NCBI GenBank assembly: GCA_000504425.1
Contig: KI632513.1
Location: forward strand, 2,834,213-2,898,212
Length of the DNA stretch: 64,000 nt
Direction of reading: 5' to 3'
Source: Rhodopseudomonas palustris JSC-3b
GTDB lineage: Bacteria; Pseudomonadota; Alphaproteobacteria; Rhizobiales; Xanthobacteraceae
Shown: piece by piece, positions 38,400-47,532 of the stretch
Layout of the letters: the number at the start of each line of letters is the position of its first letter
Position numbering within the stretch: the first letter of the stretch is position 1
Notes under the pieces: model-generated
Database searches by the model: none
Told to the model about the DNA's origin: nothing
What the model saw: the letters and a program-made list of their open reading frames with translations, nothing else
Translations under genes and position numbers: made by a program

Positions 38400-38572
38400 C
38401 GCCGCGTCAGCCCGCGATCAACCGGCAACCCGCTTCAAGCCGCGGCTTCGACTGACCAAGATCGATCCACTCCCGCATCCGCCCCCTCATTGTCAGGGCG
38501 GCACGCGCCGCACCCTACCCGCTCGGCTTGTAGCAGATCGCAGGCTGAACGGAACAAAGAAAGAACAGCACA

Positions 38573-38601
38573 GTAAACGCAGCCTTAGTTGCAACGTTTA
38601 C
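38573..38601. promoter_or_regulatory. Inverted repeat GTAAACG-N15-CGTTTAC
   Basis: Perfect 7-bp arms with a 15-base spacer in the rmuC/def divergent region, about 70-100 bases before def. Possible operator; no regulator assigned. Confidence 0.4.
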
Positions 38602-38672
38602 GCGAGCCTGCGCTGAAAGTGGCATCCATGAGCGCATTGACCGCGCCAAAGTCGCAGATTAAATCGCAACTC

Positions 38673-39200
38673 ATGGCCCTTCGCGAAATCATCATCGTTC
38701 CCGACAAGCAGCTTCGTCAGGTCTCCCAGCCGGTGGAAGCCGTGACCCCGGAGATCCGCAAGCTCGCCGACGACATGTTCGAGACCATGTACGATGCCCC
38801 CGGCATCGGCCTGGCCGCGATCCAGATCGCTCAGCCGGTGCGGCTGATCACCATGGATCTGGTGCGCAAGGAAGGGGGCGGCGCCAGCGAGCCGCGCGCC
38901 TTCATCAATCCCGAGATCATCGGCGCGTCCGAAGAGATGCGGGTCTATGAGGAAGGCTGCCTGTCGATCCCGAACTATTACGCCGAGGTCGAGCGCCCGG
39001 CGAAGGTGCGGATCCGCTACACCGATCTCGACGGCAAGCTGCATGAGGAGGACGCCGAAGGGCTGTTCGCCACCTGCATCCAGCACGAGATCGACCATCT
39101 CGGCGGCACGCTGTTCATCGACCATCTGTCGCGCCTCAAGCGCGCTCTGGTGATGCGCAAGTTCGAAAAGGCCGCCAAGCGCGGCTACAAATTCGTCTGA
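38673..39200 (+). CDS. def: Peptide deformylase
   Basis: Removes the formyl group from nascent N-terminal methionine. The 175-residue metalloenzyme has all three motifs: GIGLAAIQI (motif 1), EEGCLSIP (motif 2, Cys ligand) and QHEIDHLGG (motif 3, two His ligands and the catalytic Glu). The start at 38673 ([15 protein letters not shown]) matches where deformylases begin; an alternative ATG at 38628 would add 15 residues. It heads def-fmt-truA, the usual alphaproteobacterial order. Confidence 0.97.
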   Translation: MALREIIIVPDKQLRQVSQPVEAVTPEIRKLADDMFETMYDAPGIGLAAIQIAQPVRLITMDLVRKEGGGASEPRAFINPEIIGASEEMRVYEEGCLSIPNYYAEVERPAKVRIRYTDLDGKLHEEDAEGLFATCIQHEIDHLGGTLFIDHLSRLKRALVMRKFEKAAKRGYKFV

Positions 39201-39273
39201 CCCTGCGCCCGCGACCGGCCGGCGATCGGCGGCCGCTTTGCCGCGGCGCTGACCTGTGCGGGACTTTGCGGTC

Positions 39274-40206
39274 ATGCCCCTTCGCCTGATTTTCATGGGC
39301 ACCCCTGATTTTGCGGTGCCGACGCTGCGTGCGCTGGCCGAACGCGGCCACGAGATCGTTGCGGTCTATACCCGCGAGGCCAAGCCGGCCGGGCGCGGCA
39401 TGAAGCTGCAACCGACCCCGGTCGAGCAGGAGGCGCGCAAGCTCGGCATTCCGGTGCTGACGCCGAAAACGCTGCGCACGGCGGAAGCCGCCGCCGAATT
39501 TGCGGCGTTTCAGGCCGATGCCGCGGTGGTGGTGGCCTATGGCATGATCCTGCCGCAGGCGATTTTGGATGCGCCGAAATTTGGCTGCTTCAATCTGCAC
39601 GGTTCGCTGCTGCCGCGCTGGCGCGGCGCCGCGCCGATCAATCGCGCGATCATGGCCGGCGACGCCGAAAGCGGCGTGATGGTCATGAAGATGGATGTCG
39701 GGCTCGACACCGGCGATGTGGCGATGACCGCGCGGCTGCCGATCACCGACACCATGACCGCGGTCGATCTGCATGACGCGCTGGCGCCGCTCGGCGCGAC
39801 GTTGATGGCCGACGCCATGGCCGCGCTGGAACGCGGCGAGCTTACGTTCGTCAAGCAGAGCGAGGACGGCGTCACCTACGCCGCCAAGATCGACAAGGCC
39901 GAAGCGCGCATCGACTGGAGCAAGCCGGCGGCCGAGGTGCTGCGCCATATTCACGGGCTGTCGCCGTTCCCCGGCGCCTGGTGCGAACTGCCGATCGATG
40001 GCGAGCCGGTGCGCATCAAGCTTTTGCGCTGCGAGGCCGCGCGCGGCGCCGGCGAGCCCGGCGCGCTGCTTGGCGACGACCTGACCATCGCCTGCGGCGA
40101 CGGCGCGCTGCGCGTGCTGCAATTGCAGCGTGCCGGCAAGCAGCCGATGTCGGCCGAGCAGTTCCTGCGCGGCACGCCGGTGAAACCGCCGCTGCGGATG
40201 TGTTAG
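39274..40206 (+). CDS. fmt: Methionyl-tRNA formyltransferase
   Basis: Formylates initiator Met-tRNA using 10-formyl-THF. The 310-residue length is normal. The catalytic region NLHGSLLPRWRGAAPINRAIMAGD is present, with the GVMVMKMDVGLDTGD loop. The C-terminal tRNA-binding OB-fold domain follows (about 205-308). The start at 39274 (MPLRLIFMGTPDFAVPTL) matches homologues; a GTG 18 bases upstream is less likely. It is 73 bases after def. Confidence 0.97.
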   Translation: MPLRLIFMGTPDFAVPTLRALAERGHEIVAVYTREAKPAGRGMKLQPTPVEQEARKLGIPVLTPKTLRTAEAAAEFAAFQADAAVVVAYGMILPQAILDAPKFGCFNLHGSLLPRWRGAAPINRAIMAGDAESGVMVMKMDVGLDTGDVAMTARLPITDTMTAVDLHDALAPLGATLMADAMAALERGELTFVKQSEDGVTYAAKIDKAEARIDWSKPAAEVLRHIHGLSPFPGAWCELPIDGEPVRIKLLRCEAARGAGEPGALLGDDLTIACGDGALRVLQLQRAGKQPMSAEQFLRGTPVKPPLRMC

Positions 40207-40272
40207 GTGCACATGGCGCCGATCGCGCCACGCGCTGCGATCCGCTATTTCCTTCTGTGAGCGACGCCCGCC

Positions 40273-41013
40273 ATGCCCCGCTACAAGCTGACCATCGAAT
40301 ATGACGGCACGCCCTATTGCGGCTGGCAGCGCCAGGACAATGGCAGCACCGTGCAGGGCTCGCTGGAAGCCGCAGCGCAGGCGATCTGCGGCGTGCCGGT
40401 GCGCGTGCACGGCGCCGGCCGCACCGATGCCGGCGTGCACGCCCGCGGCCAGGTGGCGCATTGCGACGTGCCCAAGGAGCTGCCGCCCGGCCGGTTTCGC
40501 GACGCGATCAACGCCCATCTGCGGCCGCAGCCGATCGCGGTGATCGACGCCGACGTCGTCGCCGACGATTTCGAGGCGCGCTTTTCCGCGATCAAGCGCC
40601 ACTACGTCTATCGGATCAGCAACCGCCGCGCCAATCTGGCGCTCGATATCGCGCGCAGCTGGCGCGTGCCGCGCCGGCTCGACAGCGACGCGATGCACGA
40701 GGCCGCGCAGCGCCTGGTCGGCAAGCATGATTTCACCACCTTCCGCGATACCGAGTGCCAGGCCAAATCGGCCGACAAGACGCTCGATCAGCTCGACGTG
40801 ATCCGCGATGGCGATGAGATCCGGGTGATCACCTCGGCGCGCTCATACCTGCACAGCCAGGTGCGCTCCATGGTCGGTTCGCTGGTCTGGGTCGGCGAAG
40901 GGCGCTGGAGCGCCGATGATCTCGCCGCCGCGCTCGCCGCGCGCAGCCGCGCCGCCTGCGGCCCGGTCGCGCCGCCCGACGGGCTCTATCTGATGCGGGT
41001 CGATTACCCATAG
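40273..41013 (+). CDS. truA: tRNA pseudouridine(38-40) synthase
   Basis: Isomerises uridines in the anticodon arm of tRNAs. The 246-residue protein has the catalytic GRTDAGVHA motif (Asp nucleophile, about residue 52) near the N-terminus. [19 protein letters not shown] and [15 protein letters not shown] are typical. It is the third gene of the def-fmt-truA run, 66 bases after fmt. It ends opposite dapE with an intergenic repeat between the two. Confidence 0.97.
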   Translation: MPRYKLTIEYDGTPYCGWQRQDNGSTVQGSLEAAAQAICGVPVRVHGAGRTDAGVHARGQVAHCDVPKELPPGRFRDAINAHLRPQPIAVIDADVVADDFEARFSAIKRHYVYRISNRRANLALDIARSWRVPRRLDSDAMHEAAQRLVGKHDFTTFRDTECQAKSADKTLDQLDVIRDGDEIRVITSARSYLHSQVRSMVGSLVWVGEGRWSADDLAAALAARSRAACGPVAPPDGLYLMRVDYP

Positions 41014-41135
41014 TTTTCAGACACGTCGGTCACTGCAACGGCTCATTCCGGGGCGCGCAGCCGCGCGGTCCGACGCAGCCGCGGCCGGCTCCCTCGCCCC
41101 ACTTGCGGGGAGAGGTGACAAGAATGCCTCAACGA

Positions 41136-41243
41136 GTCATTCCGGGGCGCGCCATAGGCGCGCACCCGGAATCTCGATCCATCACAAAGAAAGTCTGGAT
41201 TCCGGGTTCGCTCGCAGCTGCGCTGCGCGCGCCCCGGAATGAC
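41136..41243. repeat. Large nested palindromic intergenic repeat
   Basis: A 17-bp perfect inverted repeat (GTCATTCCGGGGCGCGC / GCGCGCCCCGGAATGAC, at 41136-41152 and 41227-41243) encloses a second pair (ACCCGGAATC / GATTCCGGGT). Nearby, 41043-41056 holds another partial copy (CATTCCGGGGCGCGC). The element fills the truA-dapE convergent gap and can form a long hairpin on either strand. The rest of 41014-41268 holds no gene. Confidence 0.8.
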
Positions 41244-41268
41244 GACATTGAGCGTTAGGCGTTGAGCG

Positions 41269-42426
41269 TCAGGCGAAATAGCGGTCGAGCACGCCGCGAT
41301 AGACCGCGGTCAGTTGCTGCAGATCCGCGACCGGCGTGCACTCATCGACCTTGTGCATGGTCTGGCCGACCAGACCGAACTCGATCACCGGGCAGTAATG
41401 GGTGATGAAGCGCGCATCCGACGTGCCGCCGCCAGTGTCGAGCTTGGGCCGCCGGCCGGTGACCTGCTCGATCGCCGCGACCACGAGATCGGTGAACGGC
41501 CCCGGCTTGGTGACGAACGCGCCGCTATTGGACGGCAGCCATTCGATCCGCGCCTTGAGGCGGCCGCCACTCCCTGCCGCCGCGACGCGCTGCTCGATCA
41601 AGTCGCGCAGCGTCTCAACGCTATGCTGATTGTTGAAGCGGATGTTGAACTTGGCGCGCGCCTGCGCCGGAATCACATTGGTGGCGGCATTGCCGACATC
41701 GACCGAGGTGAACTCGAGATTGGACGGCGGAAACTGCTCATTGCCATGATCGAGCGGATCATCGCTGAGCGCCGTGATCAGCCGCGCGATCTCCGGCACC
41801 GGATTGGCGGCGCGCTGCGGATAGGCGACATGGCCCTGCACGCCATCGACGATCAAGGTGCCCGATAGCGAGCCGCGCCGACCGATCTTGATGCAGTCGC
41901 CGAGCGCTTCGACATTGCTCGGCTCGCCAAGCACGCAATGATCGAACTTCTCGCCGCGCTCGGCGGCCCATTGCAGCAGCTTCACCGTGCCGTTGACCGC
42001 GACGTCTTCCTCATCGCCGGTGATCAGAAACGAGATCGAGCCCTTCGGCCGCCCGCCATTGGCGGCGAGATAATCCAGCACCGCTGCGACGCTGCACGCG
42101 ATGCCGCCCTTCATATCGACCGCGCCGCGGCCATAGAGCACGCCGTCCGCCACCTCGCCGGCGAAGGCGTCATGGCTCCACGCCGCGACGTCGCCGGGCG
42201 GCACCACATCGGTATGACCGGCAAAGGTCAGATGCGGCGCGGCATCGCCGATCCGCGCATAGAGATTGTCGATATCGGCTGCGCCCGGCTCGCTGAAGGT
42301 GATGCGGTGCACTTCAAAGCCAGCGTCGTAGAGCAGCCGCTCCAGCACACCGAGCGCGCCGGCATCGGCCGGCGTCACCGACGGGCAGCGCAGCAAGTCG
42401 CGGGCAATGGCTAGGGCATCGGTCAT
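41269..42426 (-). CDS. dapE: Succinyl-diaminopimelate desuccinylase
   Basis: Dinuclear zinc hydrolase that frees L,L-diaminopimelate for lysine and peptidoglycan synthesis. 385 residues. Metal motifs: [14 protein letters not shown] (His/Asp), [12 protein letters not shown] (bridging Asp) and [13 protein letters not shown] (Glu-Glu). [18 protein letters not shown] marks the dimerisation domain. It is the last gene of the minus-strand cluster that also contains dapD, with two small membrane-protein genes in between. Confidence 0.96.
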   Translation of the reverse strand: MTDALAIARDLLRCPSVTPADAGALGVLERLLYDAGFEVHRITFSEPGAADIDNLYARIGDAAPHLTFAGHTDVVPPGDVAAWSHDAFAGEVADGVLYGRGAVDMKGGIACSVAAVLDYLAANGGRPKGSISFLITGDEEDVAVNGTVKLLQWAAERGEKFDHCVLGEPSNVEALGDCIKIGRRGSLSGTLIVDGVQGHVAYPQRAANPVPEIARLITALSDDPLDHGNEQFPPSNLEFTSVDVGNAATNVIPAQARAKFNIRFNNQHSVETLRDLIEQRVAAAGSGGRLKARIEWLPSNSGAFVTKPGPFTDLVVAAIEQVTGRRPKLDTGGGTSDARFITHYCPVIEFGLVGQTMHKVDECTPVADLQQLTAVYRGVLDRYFA

Positions 42427-42462
42427 CGGTCAGCTCGCTTGGTCAGATGGAGTCGCGCCGCG

Positions 42463-42735
42463 TTATGGCGCACTCGGCGTCGAGTCGTTGCGCGCGCCCG
42501 GACGGGTGTTTTCAGCGATCTCCAGCACCAGGAAGAACATCGACGCCGTCACCGAGGCGATCGCTAGGCCGATCAGGCCGCCGATGATGAAGCCGAGCAC
42601 CGGCGCGAAGAAGCCAGGTCCGAGATCGACGCCATACATCCAGCCCGATGCTGCGAACGAGAAGATGGTGACGATGACCAGCAGCACCATCATCACTTCC
42701 GCAGTCTTGATGATCAATCGACGAAAGCCATTCAT
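42463..42735 (-). CDS. Small hypothetical membrane protein
   Basis: A 90-residue protein with two predicted membrane segments (about 10-35 and 40-72) and a short polar tail (ENTRPGARNDSTPSAP). I recognise no family. It lies 36 bases upstream of dapE, probably in the same transcript, and 64 bases downstream of the DUF805 gene. Confidence 0.7.
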   Translation of the reverse strand: MNGFRRLIIKTAEVMMVLLVIVTIFSFAASGWMYGVDLGPGFFAPVLGFIIGGLIGLAIASVTASMFFLVLEIAENTRPGARNDSTPSAP

Positions 42736-42799
42736 GTCACCACCTCATGATCGAGAACGAATGGGACGCACCGCGATGAGCGTGGCGATGCGGGCGGTC

Positions 42800-43279
42800 T
42801 CAGGCATTCAAGGGCGAGCCATCGCCCTGCAGCGGGTCCGGCCCATAGGCATTCGGCCCCGGCGTGCCGCGCAGGCAGCCAAGCTCGATGATCGCCCAGA
42901 CCGTCAGCGCCGCGCTGATGATCCACAGCACCACGCCGCGCAGGCCATGAATTGCGATGCGCTCGGCGGCGATCAGCAGCATCGGCGCCAGCCAGAACAG
43001 CAGAATCCACCAGCCGCTCTTGTCGCGATCATGCAGCCGCTTGATGCCGGTGGCAAAGCCCGACCACAGCACCACGATCGTCAGCGACAGACCGGAGACC
43101 CACAGCGCAAGGCCGCCGCCGAGGAAATCAAAGGCGCTGTCCTTGTCGAGCGTGCGCAGCGCATCGATCGCGATCAACGCAAAGGCGATCACCGCCACCG
43201 CGTAAACCGCGACGGCGATCCAATATTTGCCGCGGCTGATCCGGCCGCGGAATCCGAACATGAAACTGATAACGTCCAT
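42800..43279 (-). CDS. DUF805 family membrane protein
   Basis: A 159-residue protein matching DUF805: FGFRGRISRGKYWIAVAVYA at the start, then three further hydrophobic segments with IKRLHDRDKSGWWIL between the second and third. The function is unknown. The C-terminus (GTPGPNAYGPDPLQGD) is the usual DUF805 tail. It sits between dapD and the small membrane protein on the minus strand. Confidence 0.9.
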   Translation of the reverse strand: MDVISFMFGFRGRISRGKYWIAVAVYAVAVIAFALIAIDALRTLDKDSAFDFLGGGLALWVSGLSLTIVVLWSGFATGIKRLHDRDKSGWWILLFWLAPMLLIAAERIAIHGLRGVVLWIISAALTVWAIIELGCLRGTPGPNAYGPDPLQGDGSPLNA

Positions 43280-43332
43280 CGAGGTTCTCGCACGAATCCG
43301 GCGAACACCGCCGGATCATGCGACCTTCTACC

Positions 43333-44178
43333 TCAATCCCGCAACAGCTCGTTGATGCTGGTCTTCGAGCGGGTGCGCTCATCGACGCGCTTGACGATCA
43401 CCGCGCAGGCAGTGGCCGGGCCGGGGTTACCATCGGCGAGCGGCTTGCCCGGCAGCGTGCCCGGCACCACCACGGAGTACTCAGGGACCTCGCCGACGAA
43501 AATCTCGCCGGTGACGCGATCGACGATCTTGGTGGAAGCGCCGAGGAACACACCCATCGACAGCACCGCGCCGCGGCGCACGATCACGCCTTCGGCCACT
43601 TCGGCGCGGGCGCCGATGAAGCAATCGTCTTCGATGATCACCGGGCCAGCCTGCAGCGGCTCAAGCACGCCTCCGATACCGGCGCCGCCCGAGATGTGCA
43701 CGCGCTTGCCGATCTGCGCGCAGGAGCCGACCGTCGACCAGGTATCGACCATGGTCGCTTCATCGACATAGGCGCCGAGATTGACGAAGGACGGCATCAG
43801 CACGACGTTCTTGCCGATGAAGGCCGAGCGCCGCACGATCGCGCCCGGCACGGCGCGGAAGCCGGCCTCGCGGAAATCAGCCTCGCCCCAGCCGCAGAAC
43901 TTTGAGGGCACCTTGTCCCACCAGGTCGCGCCGCCCGGGCCACCTTCAATGGTGGTCATGTCGTTGAGCCGGAACGACAGCAGCACCGCCTTTTTCAGCC
44001 ACTGATTGACGGCCCAGGCCCCGTTGTCCTGCCGTTCGGCGACCCGCACCGCGCCTTTGCCCAGCAGATCGAGCGCCTGATCGACGGCCTCGCGCACCTC
44101 GCCTTTGGTGCTCGGATTAACGGTATCGCGGGCATCAAATGCAGCATTGATGGTGGCTTCGAGGGCAGTCAGCGACAT
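43333..44178 (-). CDS. dapD: Tetrahydrodipicolinate N-succinyltransferase
   Basis: Commits tetrahydrodipicolinate to the succinylase branch of lysine/DAP synthesis using succinyl-CoA. 281 residues. An N-terminal helical domain is followed by a left-handed beta-helix of hexapeptide repeats (about 105-240), with [23 protein letters not shown] and [22 protein letters not shown] as signatures. Together with dapE in the same strand cluster it supplies the wall precursor DAP. Confidence 0.97.
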   Translation of the reverse strand: MSLTALEATINAAFDARDTVNPSTKGEVREAVDQALDLLGKGAVRVAERQDNGAWAVNQWLKKAVLLSFRLNDMTTIEGGPGGATWWDKVPSKFCGWGEADFREAGFRAVPGAIVRRSAFIGKNVVLMPSFVNLGAYVDEATMVDTWSTVGSCAQIGKRVHISGGAGIGGVLEPLQAGPVIIEDDCFIGARAEVAEGVIVRRGAVLSMGVFLGASTKIVDRVTGEIFVGEVPEYSVVVPGTLPGKPLADGNPGPATACAVIVKRVDERTRSKTSINELLRD

Positions 44179-44332
44179 CGGGAGTCCTTGAGGATGGCAA
44201 AAACGCAGTGGCCCGCAGCGAAGGCGCCGGCCTTTATTTTGTTGTCGGGATTTGCTGCAGCCGAGTCAAGGTGGCGAGCGCGCGCAGGGCGCCGATCATC
44301 CCATCGCCGGGGCCGGTGCCACGCCGCACCGG

Positions 44333-45031
44333 TCAGCGCTGCAATGCCCGCAGAAAGCCGGTCAGATCCTCGGTGACGTGATCGACATGGGCGGCGTCGC
44401 GGCCTTCCAGCTCCCAGTCCTCGCGCACCACCTCTTTGCTGTCATCCGGCACCACCAGTACCGTGGTCATGCCCAGCTGATGCGGCACGGCGAGATTGCG
44501 CGCCAGATCCTCGAACATCGCCGCGCGCAGCGGATCGACGCCGTGGCGCTGCAGGAAGCGGTGATAGGTCTGCGGCGCCGGCTTCGGCTCCAGCTCGGCG
44601 GCGATGATATCGAACACCGCTTCGAAATGATGGCTGATGCCAAGCCGCGCCAGCACCTTGCCGGCATGGGCCACCGAGCCATTGGTGAGGATCAGCTTGC
44701 GGCCCGGCAGCGCCGCGATGGCATCGCCCATCGCCGGATTGGGCTCGAGCGGCGAATGATCGATCTCATGCACATAAGCGAGGTAATCGTCGGCATGGAC
44801 GCCGTGCTCCAGCATCATGCCGCGCATGGTGGTGCCATAGCGCCGGTAGTAATCCTTCTGGATGCGAAACGCTTCCTCAGGCGACACTTTGAGCCAGGCG
44901 GCGACGAAATCGCGAATGCGCACATCGACCTGCTGCCACAGGTTGAGATGATGCGGATACAGCGTGTTGTCGAGGTCGAACACCCAGGTTTCGACATCGG
45001 CAAAGTCGCGCGGCACAGGTCTGTCGGTCAT
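44333..45031 (-). CDS. HAD-family pyrimidine 5'-nucleotidase-like phosphatase
   Basis: A 232-residue HAD hydrolase. The nucleophile motif is WVFDLDNTLYP (DxDxT), followed by motif II LTNGSVAH, motif III Lys (EPKPAPQTY) and motif IV FEDLARNL. It matches the pyrimidine 5'-nucleotidase (SDT1/YjjG-like) family that dephosphorylates UMP/CMP or phosphosugars. It starts 2 bases after the stop of the DUF1036 gene, so the two are probably co-translated. dapD follows after 154 bases. Confidence 0.9.
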   Translation of the reverse strand: MTDRPVPRDFADVETWVFDLDNTLYPHHLNLWQQVDVRIRDFVAAWLKVSPEEAFRIQKDYYRRYGTTMRGMMLEHGVHADDYLAYVHEIDHSPLEPNPAMGDAIAALPGRKLILTNGSVAHAGKVLARLGISHHFEAVFDIIAAELEPKPAPQTYHRFLQRHGVDPLRAAMFEDLARNLAVPHQLGMTTVLVVPDDSKEVVREDWELEGRDAAHVDHVTEDLTGFLRALQR

Positions 45032-45033
45032 TG

Positions 45034-46053
45034 CTACGGCACCGTGAAACGCAGCGTCTTGCCGCCGCCGCTCAGATCGACCGGCGCAAAGCCGGTCGGA
45101 TTGAAGCCGCGCGCGGCGCAATCGCCGTGGTCGTTGATCTCGAACTTGCTGTCACGGGTACACAACGACACGTGCCCGCCCCAGTTCAACGGCTTGTCCT
45201 TCAGCTTCAGTGCCTGATTGCTGGCATCGACCGCTTCGGCGAATGAATAGACTTGCCGCGGCTGGCCGCTGACATCGGGATGCAGGCATTTGCCGGGCTC
45301 GATCCGGTACCAGCCGCGACTGATCACGCTCTTGCCGTCGTCACTGGCGACCGCCGCCATGATGATATGGGGCGTGTCATTGCACCAGGTCAGCCCATTG
45401 CCGGATGGCGCTTCCAGCGCCTTGATCATGGCGGCGAACAGGTTCGACGACTGCACAAGATCGGTGCCAAGGCCACGGCTTTTCAGGAATGCCGCGAGCG
45501 CGGCCTGCGTTTTTGGACCATCGACGCCGTCGATCGGCGCGGCGTCATAACCGGCGATCACCAGGAGCCGCTGGATCGCGGCGAGCCGGGCCTGCTCGTC
45601 GTCATATTCGGCGCTCTCGGCGAGATAGGCCACCATGGCGCCGTCCTCGGTCTTGGACGGCTTGACCTCGGAAAACGCAGCCTGGCTCTGGCCGCCGCGG
45701 CACTGCCGGGCGGCGGCAATCACGAAATTATCCTGCGCCACGCATAGCCGGTCGGCGCCGTCCTGCGGCGTCGGCGAGGCGCCATAGACCGCGAGCGCGC
45801 GGGCATGCAGCAGCAGCCGATCGGCGGTCAGCGTGCCCTGCGCCACCACGCGGCACTGCGCCGGATCGATCCGGAACCAGCCGCGGGTCGCGGTCGAGCT
45901 GCGATCGTCGATGCCGATCGCGACCTCGACCACGTAGCTCATGCGATTGCAGATTTTGAAATCGGCGTGAGCGGCACTCGCGACCAGACTGGCCGTCACC
46001 GCGGCGGCCAACGCGCGGACGATCCGAAACGGACGCCGCCGAGATGGGGGCAC
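45034..46053 (-). CDS. Periplasmic protein with two DUF1036 domains around a peptidoglycan-binding domain
   Basis: About 339 residues. A signal peptide (RRRPFRIVRALAAAVTASLV, cleaved near SAAHA) precedes DUF1036 copy 1 (FKICNRMSYVVEVAIGIDD... to about 130). A PG_binding_1-like domain follows (about 165-230, QRLLVIAGYDAAPIDGVDGPKTQAALAAFLKSRGL). DUF1036 copy 2 (LTWCNDTPHIIMAAVASDDGKSVISRGWYRIEPGKCLHP) closes the protein. The two DUF1036 copies share the pattern C-N, A..S/T.GW.RI.P..C. The domain order suggests a wall-associated protein. The start is uncertain: ATG at 46125 would couple it to the argB stop (TGATG), but the reading then crosses a palindromic hairpin (MPGPVPGI) typical of spurious translation. 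I prefer GTG at 46053. Confidence 0.7.
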   Translation of the reverse strand: MPPSRRRPFRIVRALAAAVTASLVASAAHADFKICNRMSYVVEVAIGIDDRSSTATRGWFRIDPAQCRVVAQGTLTADRLLLHARALAVYGASPTPQDGADRLCVAQDNFVIAAARQCRGGQSQAAFSEVKPSKTEDGAMVAYLAESAEYDDEQARLAAIQRLLVIAGYDAAPIDGVDGPKTQAALAAFLKSRGLGTDLVQSSNLFAAMIKALEAPSGNGLTWCNDTPHIIMAAVASDDGKSVISRGWYRIEPGKCLHPDVSGQPRQVYSFAEAVDASNQALKLKDKPLNWGGHVSLCTRDSKFEINDHGDCAARGFNPTGFAPVDLSGGGKTLRFTVP

Positions 46054-46072
46054 CTGCGCAGCAAAGACAGGG

Positions 46073-46095
46073 ATGCCCGGAACAGGTCCGGGCAT
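46073..46095 (-). terminator. Palindromic hairpin downstream of argB
   Basis: ATGCCCGGA / TCCGGGCAT stem, 9 bp, with a 5-base loop, 30 bases after the argB stop. It is almost the same element as that at 1680-1702. It probably ends or attenuates the argB transcript. Confidence 0.5.
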
Positions 46096-46124
46096 CTTGT
46101 TGTTTGCGGTGCAAGTGCCGGTCA

Positions 46125-47021
46125 TCACTTGTGGATCAGCGTGCCGGTGCCCTGATTGGTGAACAGTTCGAGCAGCACGGCATGCGGGGTCTTGCCGTCG
46201 ATGATCACCACGCCCTGCACGCCCTGTTCGAGAGCATAGATGCAGGTCTCGACCTTCGGGATCATGCCGCCGGAAATGGTGCCGTCGGCGATCAGCCGGC
46301 GCGCATCCTTGACCGACAATTCCGGAATGAGCTGCTTCGACTTGTCGAGCACGCCCGGCACGTCGGTCAGCAGCAACAGCCGCTTCGCCTTCAGCGCGCC
46401 CGCGACCGCGCCGGCAAAGGTGTCGGCATTGACGTTGAAAGTCTGGCCGGTGGCGGAAGTGGCGAGCGGCGCCAGCACCGGGATCAGCTCATGGCCGATC
46501 AGCTGGTTGAGCAGCGTCAGATCGACCTTTTCGGGTTCGCCGACAAAGCCGAGGTCGATCACCTCTTCGATGCGCGAGCCGGGATCGACCATGGTGCGGG
46601 TCGCCTTGGTGGCGGTCACCATGTTGCCGTCCTTGCCGCACAGGCCGACCGCCTTGCCACCGGCTTCATTGATGTAGCCGACCAGCTGCTTATTGATCGA
46701 ACCGGCCAGCACCATCTCGACGATCTCGATGGTGGCGCGGTCGGTGATGCGCAGCCCAGCGGCAAATTCCGACTTGATGCCGAGCCGCTGCAGCATGGTG
46801 GCGATCTGCGGCCCGCCGCCATGGACCACCACCGGATTGATGGCGGTCTGCTCCAACAGCACGATGTCGCGCGCGAACGCCTTGGCGGTCTCCTCCGCCC
46901 CCATCGCGTGGCCGCCATATTTGATGACGATGGTTTCCTCGTCATATTGCTGCATATGGGGCAGCGCTTCCGAGAGGATACGGGCCTGCTCAAGCGGGCT
47001 GATCTGGGGCGCGTCGGTCAT
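46125..47021 (-). CDS. argB: Acetylglutamate kinase
   Basis: Phosphorylates N-acetylglutamate in arginine synthesis; it is the regulated step in the cyclic pathway. 298 residues. [15 protein letters not shown] is the ATP/phosphate motif at the N-terminus. [16 protein letters not shown] and [14 protein letters not shown] are strong family motifs. The N-terminal extension ([15 protein letters not shown]) is of the arginine-sensitive hexameric type, so feedback inhibition is likely, by inference. The gene lies downstream of engB and DUF423. Confidence 0.96.
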   Translation of the reverse strand: MTDAPQISPLEQARILSEALPHMQQYDEETIVIKYGGHAMGAEETAKAFARDIVLLEQTAINPVVVHGGGPQIATMLQRLGIKSEFAAGLRITDRATIEIVEMVLAGSINKQLVGYINEAGGKAVGLCGKDGNMVTATKATRTMVDPGSRIEEVIDLGFVGEPEKVDLTLLNQLIGHELIPVLAPLATSATGQTFNVNADTFAGAVAGALKAKRLLLLTDVPGVLDKSKQLIPELSVKDARRLIADGTISGGMIPKVETCIYALEQGVQGVVIIDGKTPHAVLLELFTNQGTGTLIHK

Positions 47022-47157
47022 CGGGAATCTCGCGATTGGCGGACAGGTGGGATGGGCACAGCGCTAGCACTTTGCCGCGAACGATCCTACAGCGTTTTCG
47101 TGCCAGCCGGCTTGCGGTCAGCGCGCCGGATGGCGGAGCAAACCGGCCGCGCCGCGC

Positions 47158-47532
47158 TTATCGCGCCGGCCACAGCGCCGCGACGCCCAGCAGCAGCCAG
47201 GCGGCGATGGTGATCATGCCGCCGCTCGGCGCCGCCATCGGAAACAGGCCATGGCCGATGAACTGACGCAACACCAGGTCGCCGGCAAACAGCACGGTGC
47301 CGAGGATCAGGCCCGCGGCCGCGATCATGCCAAGCGTCGGATGCACCAGCGCGCGGTCGCTAAGCAGCACCGCGCCGATCGCCGCCAGAGCGTGAAACAA
47401 CAGCATGGTCGAGGCCGGGCCGAGCCGTGAGGCATCGGGCATGTGCGCTGCCATCGCCGCCAGCGCCACCCCGCCGGCGCCGAGCACGGCACACAGCACG
47501 ACGACGACCCGGGCCAGCAGCAGCAATGTCAT
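47158..47532 (-). CDS. DUF423 family membrane protein
   Basis: A 124-residue protein with four hydrophobic segments, matching DUF423 (YgdD-like). GTVLFAGDLVLRQFIGHGLFPMAAPSGG is the family hallmark. The function is unknown. The start overlaps the engB stop as ATGA (47529-47532), so the two are translationally coupled. Confidence 0.88.
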   Translation of the reverse strand: MTLLLLARVVVVLCAVLGAGGVALAAMAAHMPDASRLGPASTMLLFHALAAIGAVLLSDRALVHPTLGMIAAAGLILGTVLFAGDLVLRQFIGHGLFPMAAPSGGMITIAAWLLLGVAALWPAR

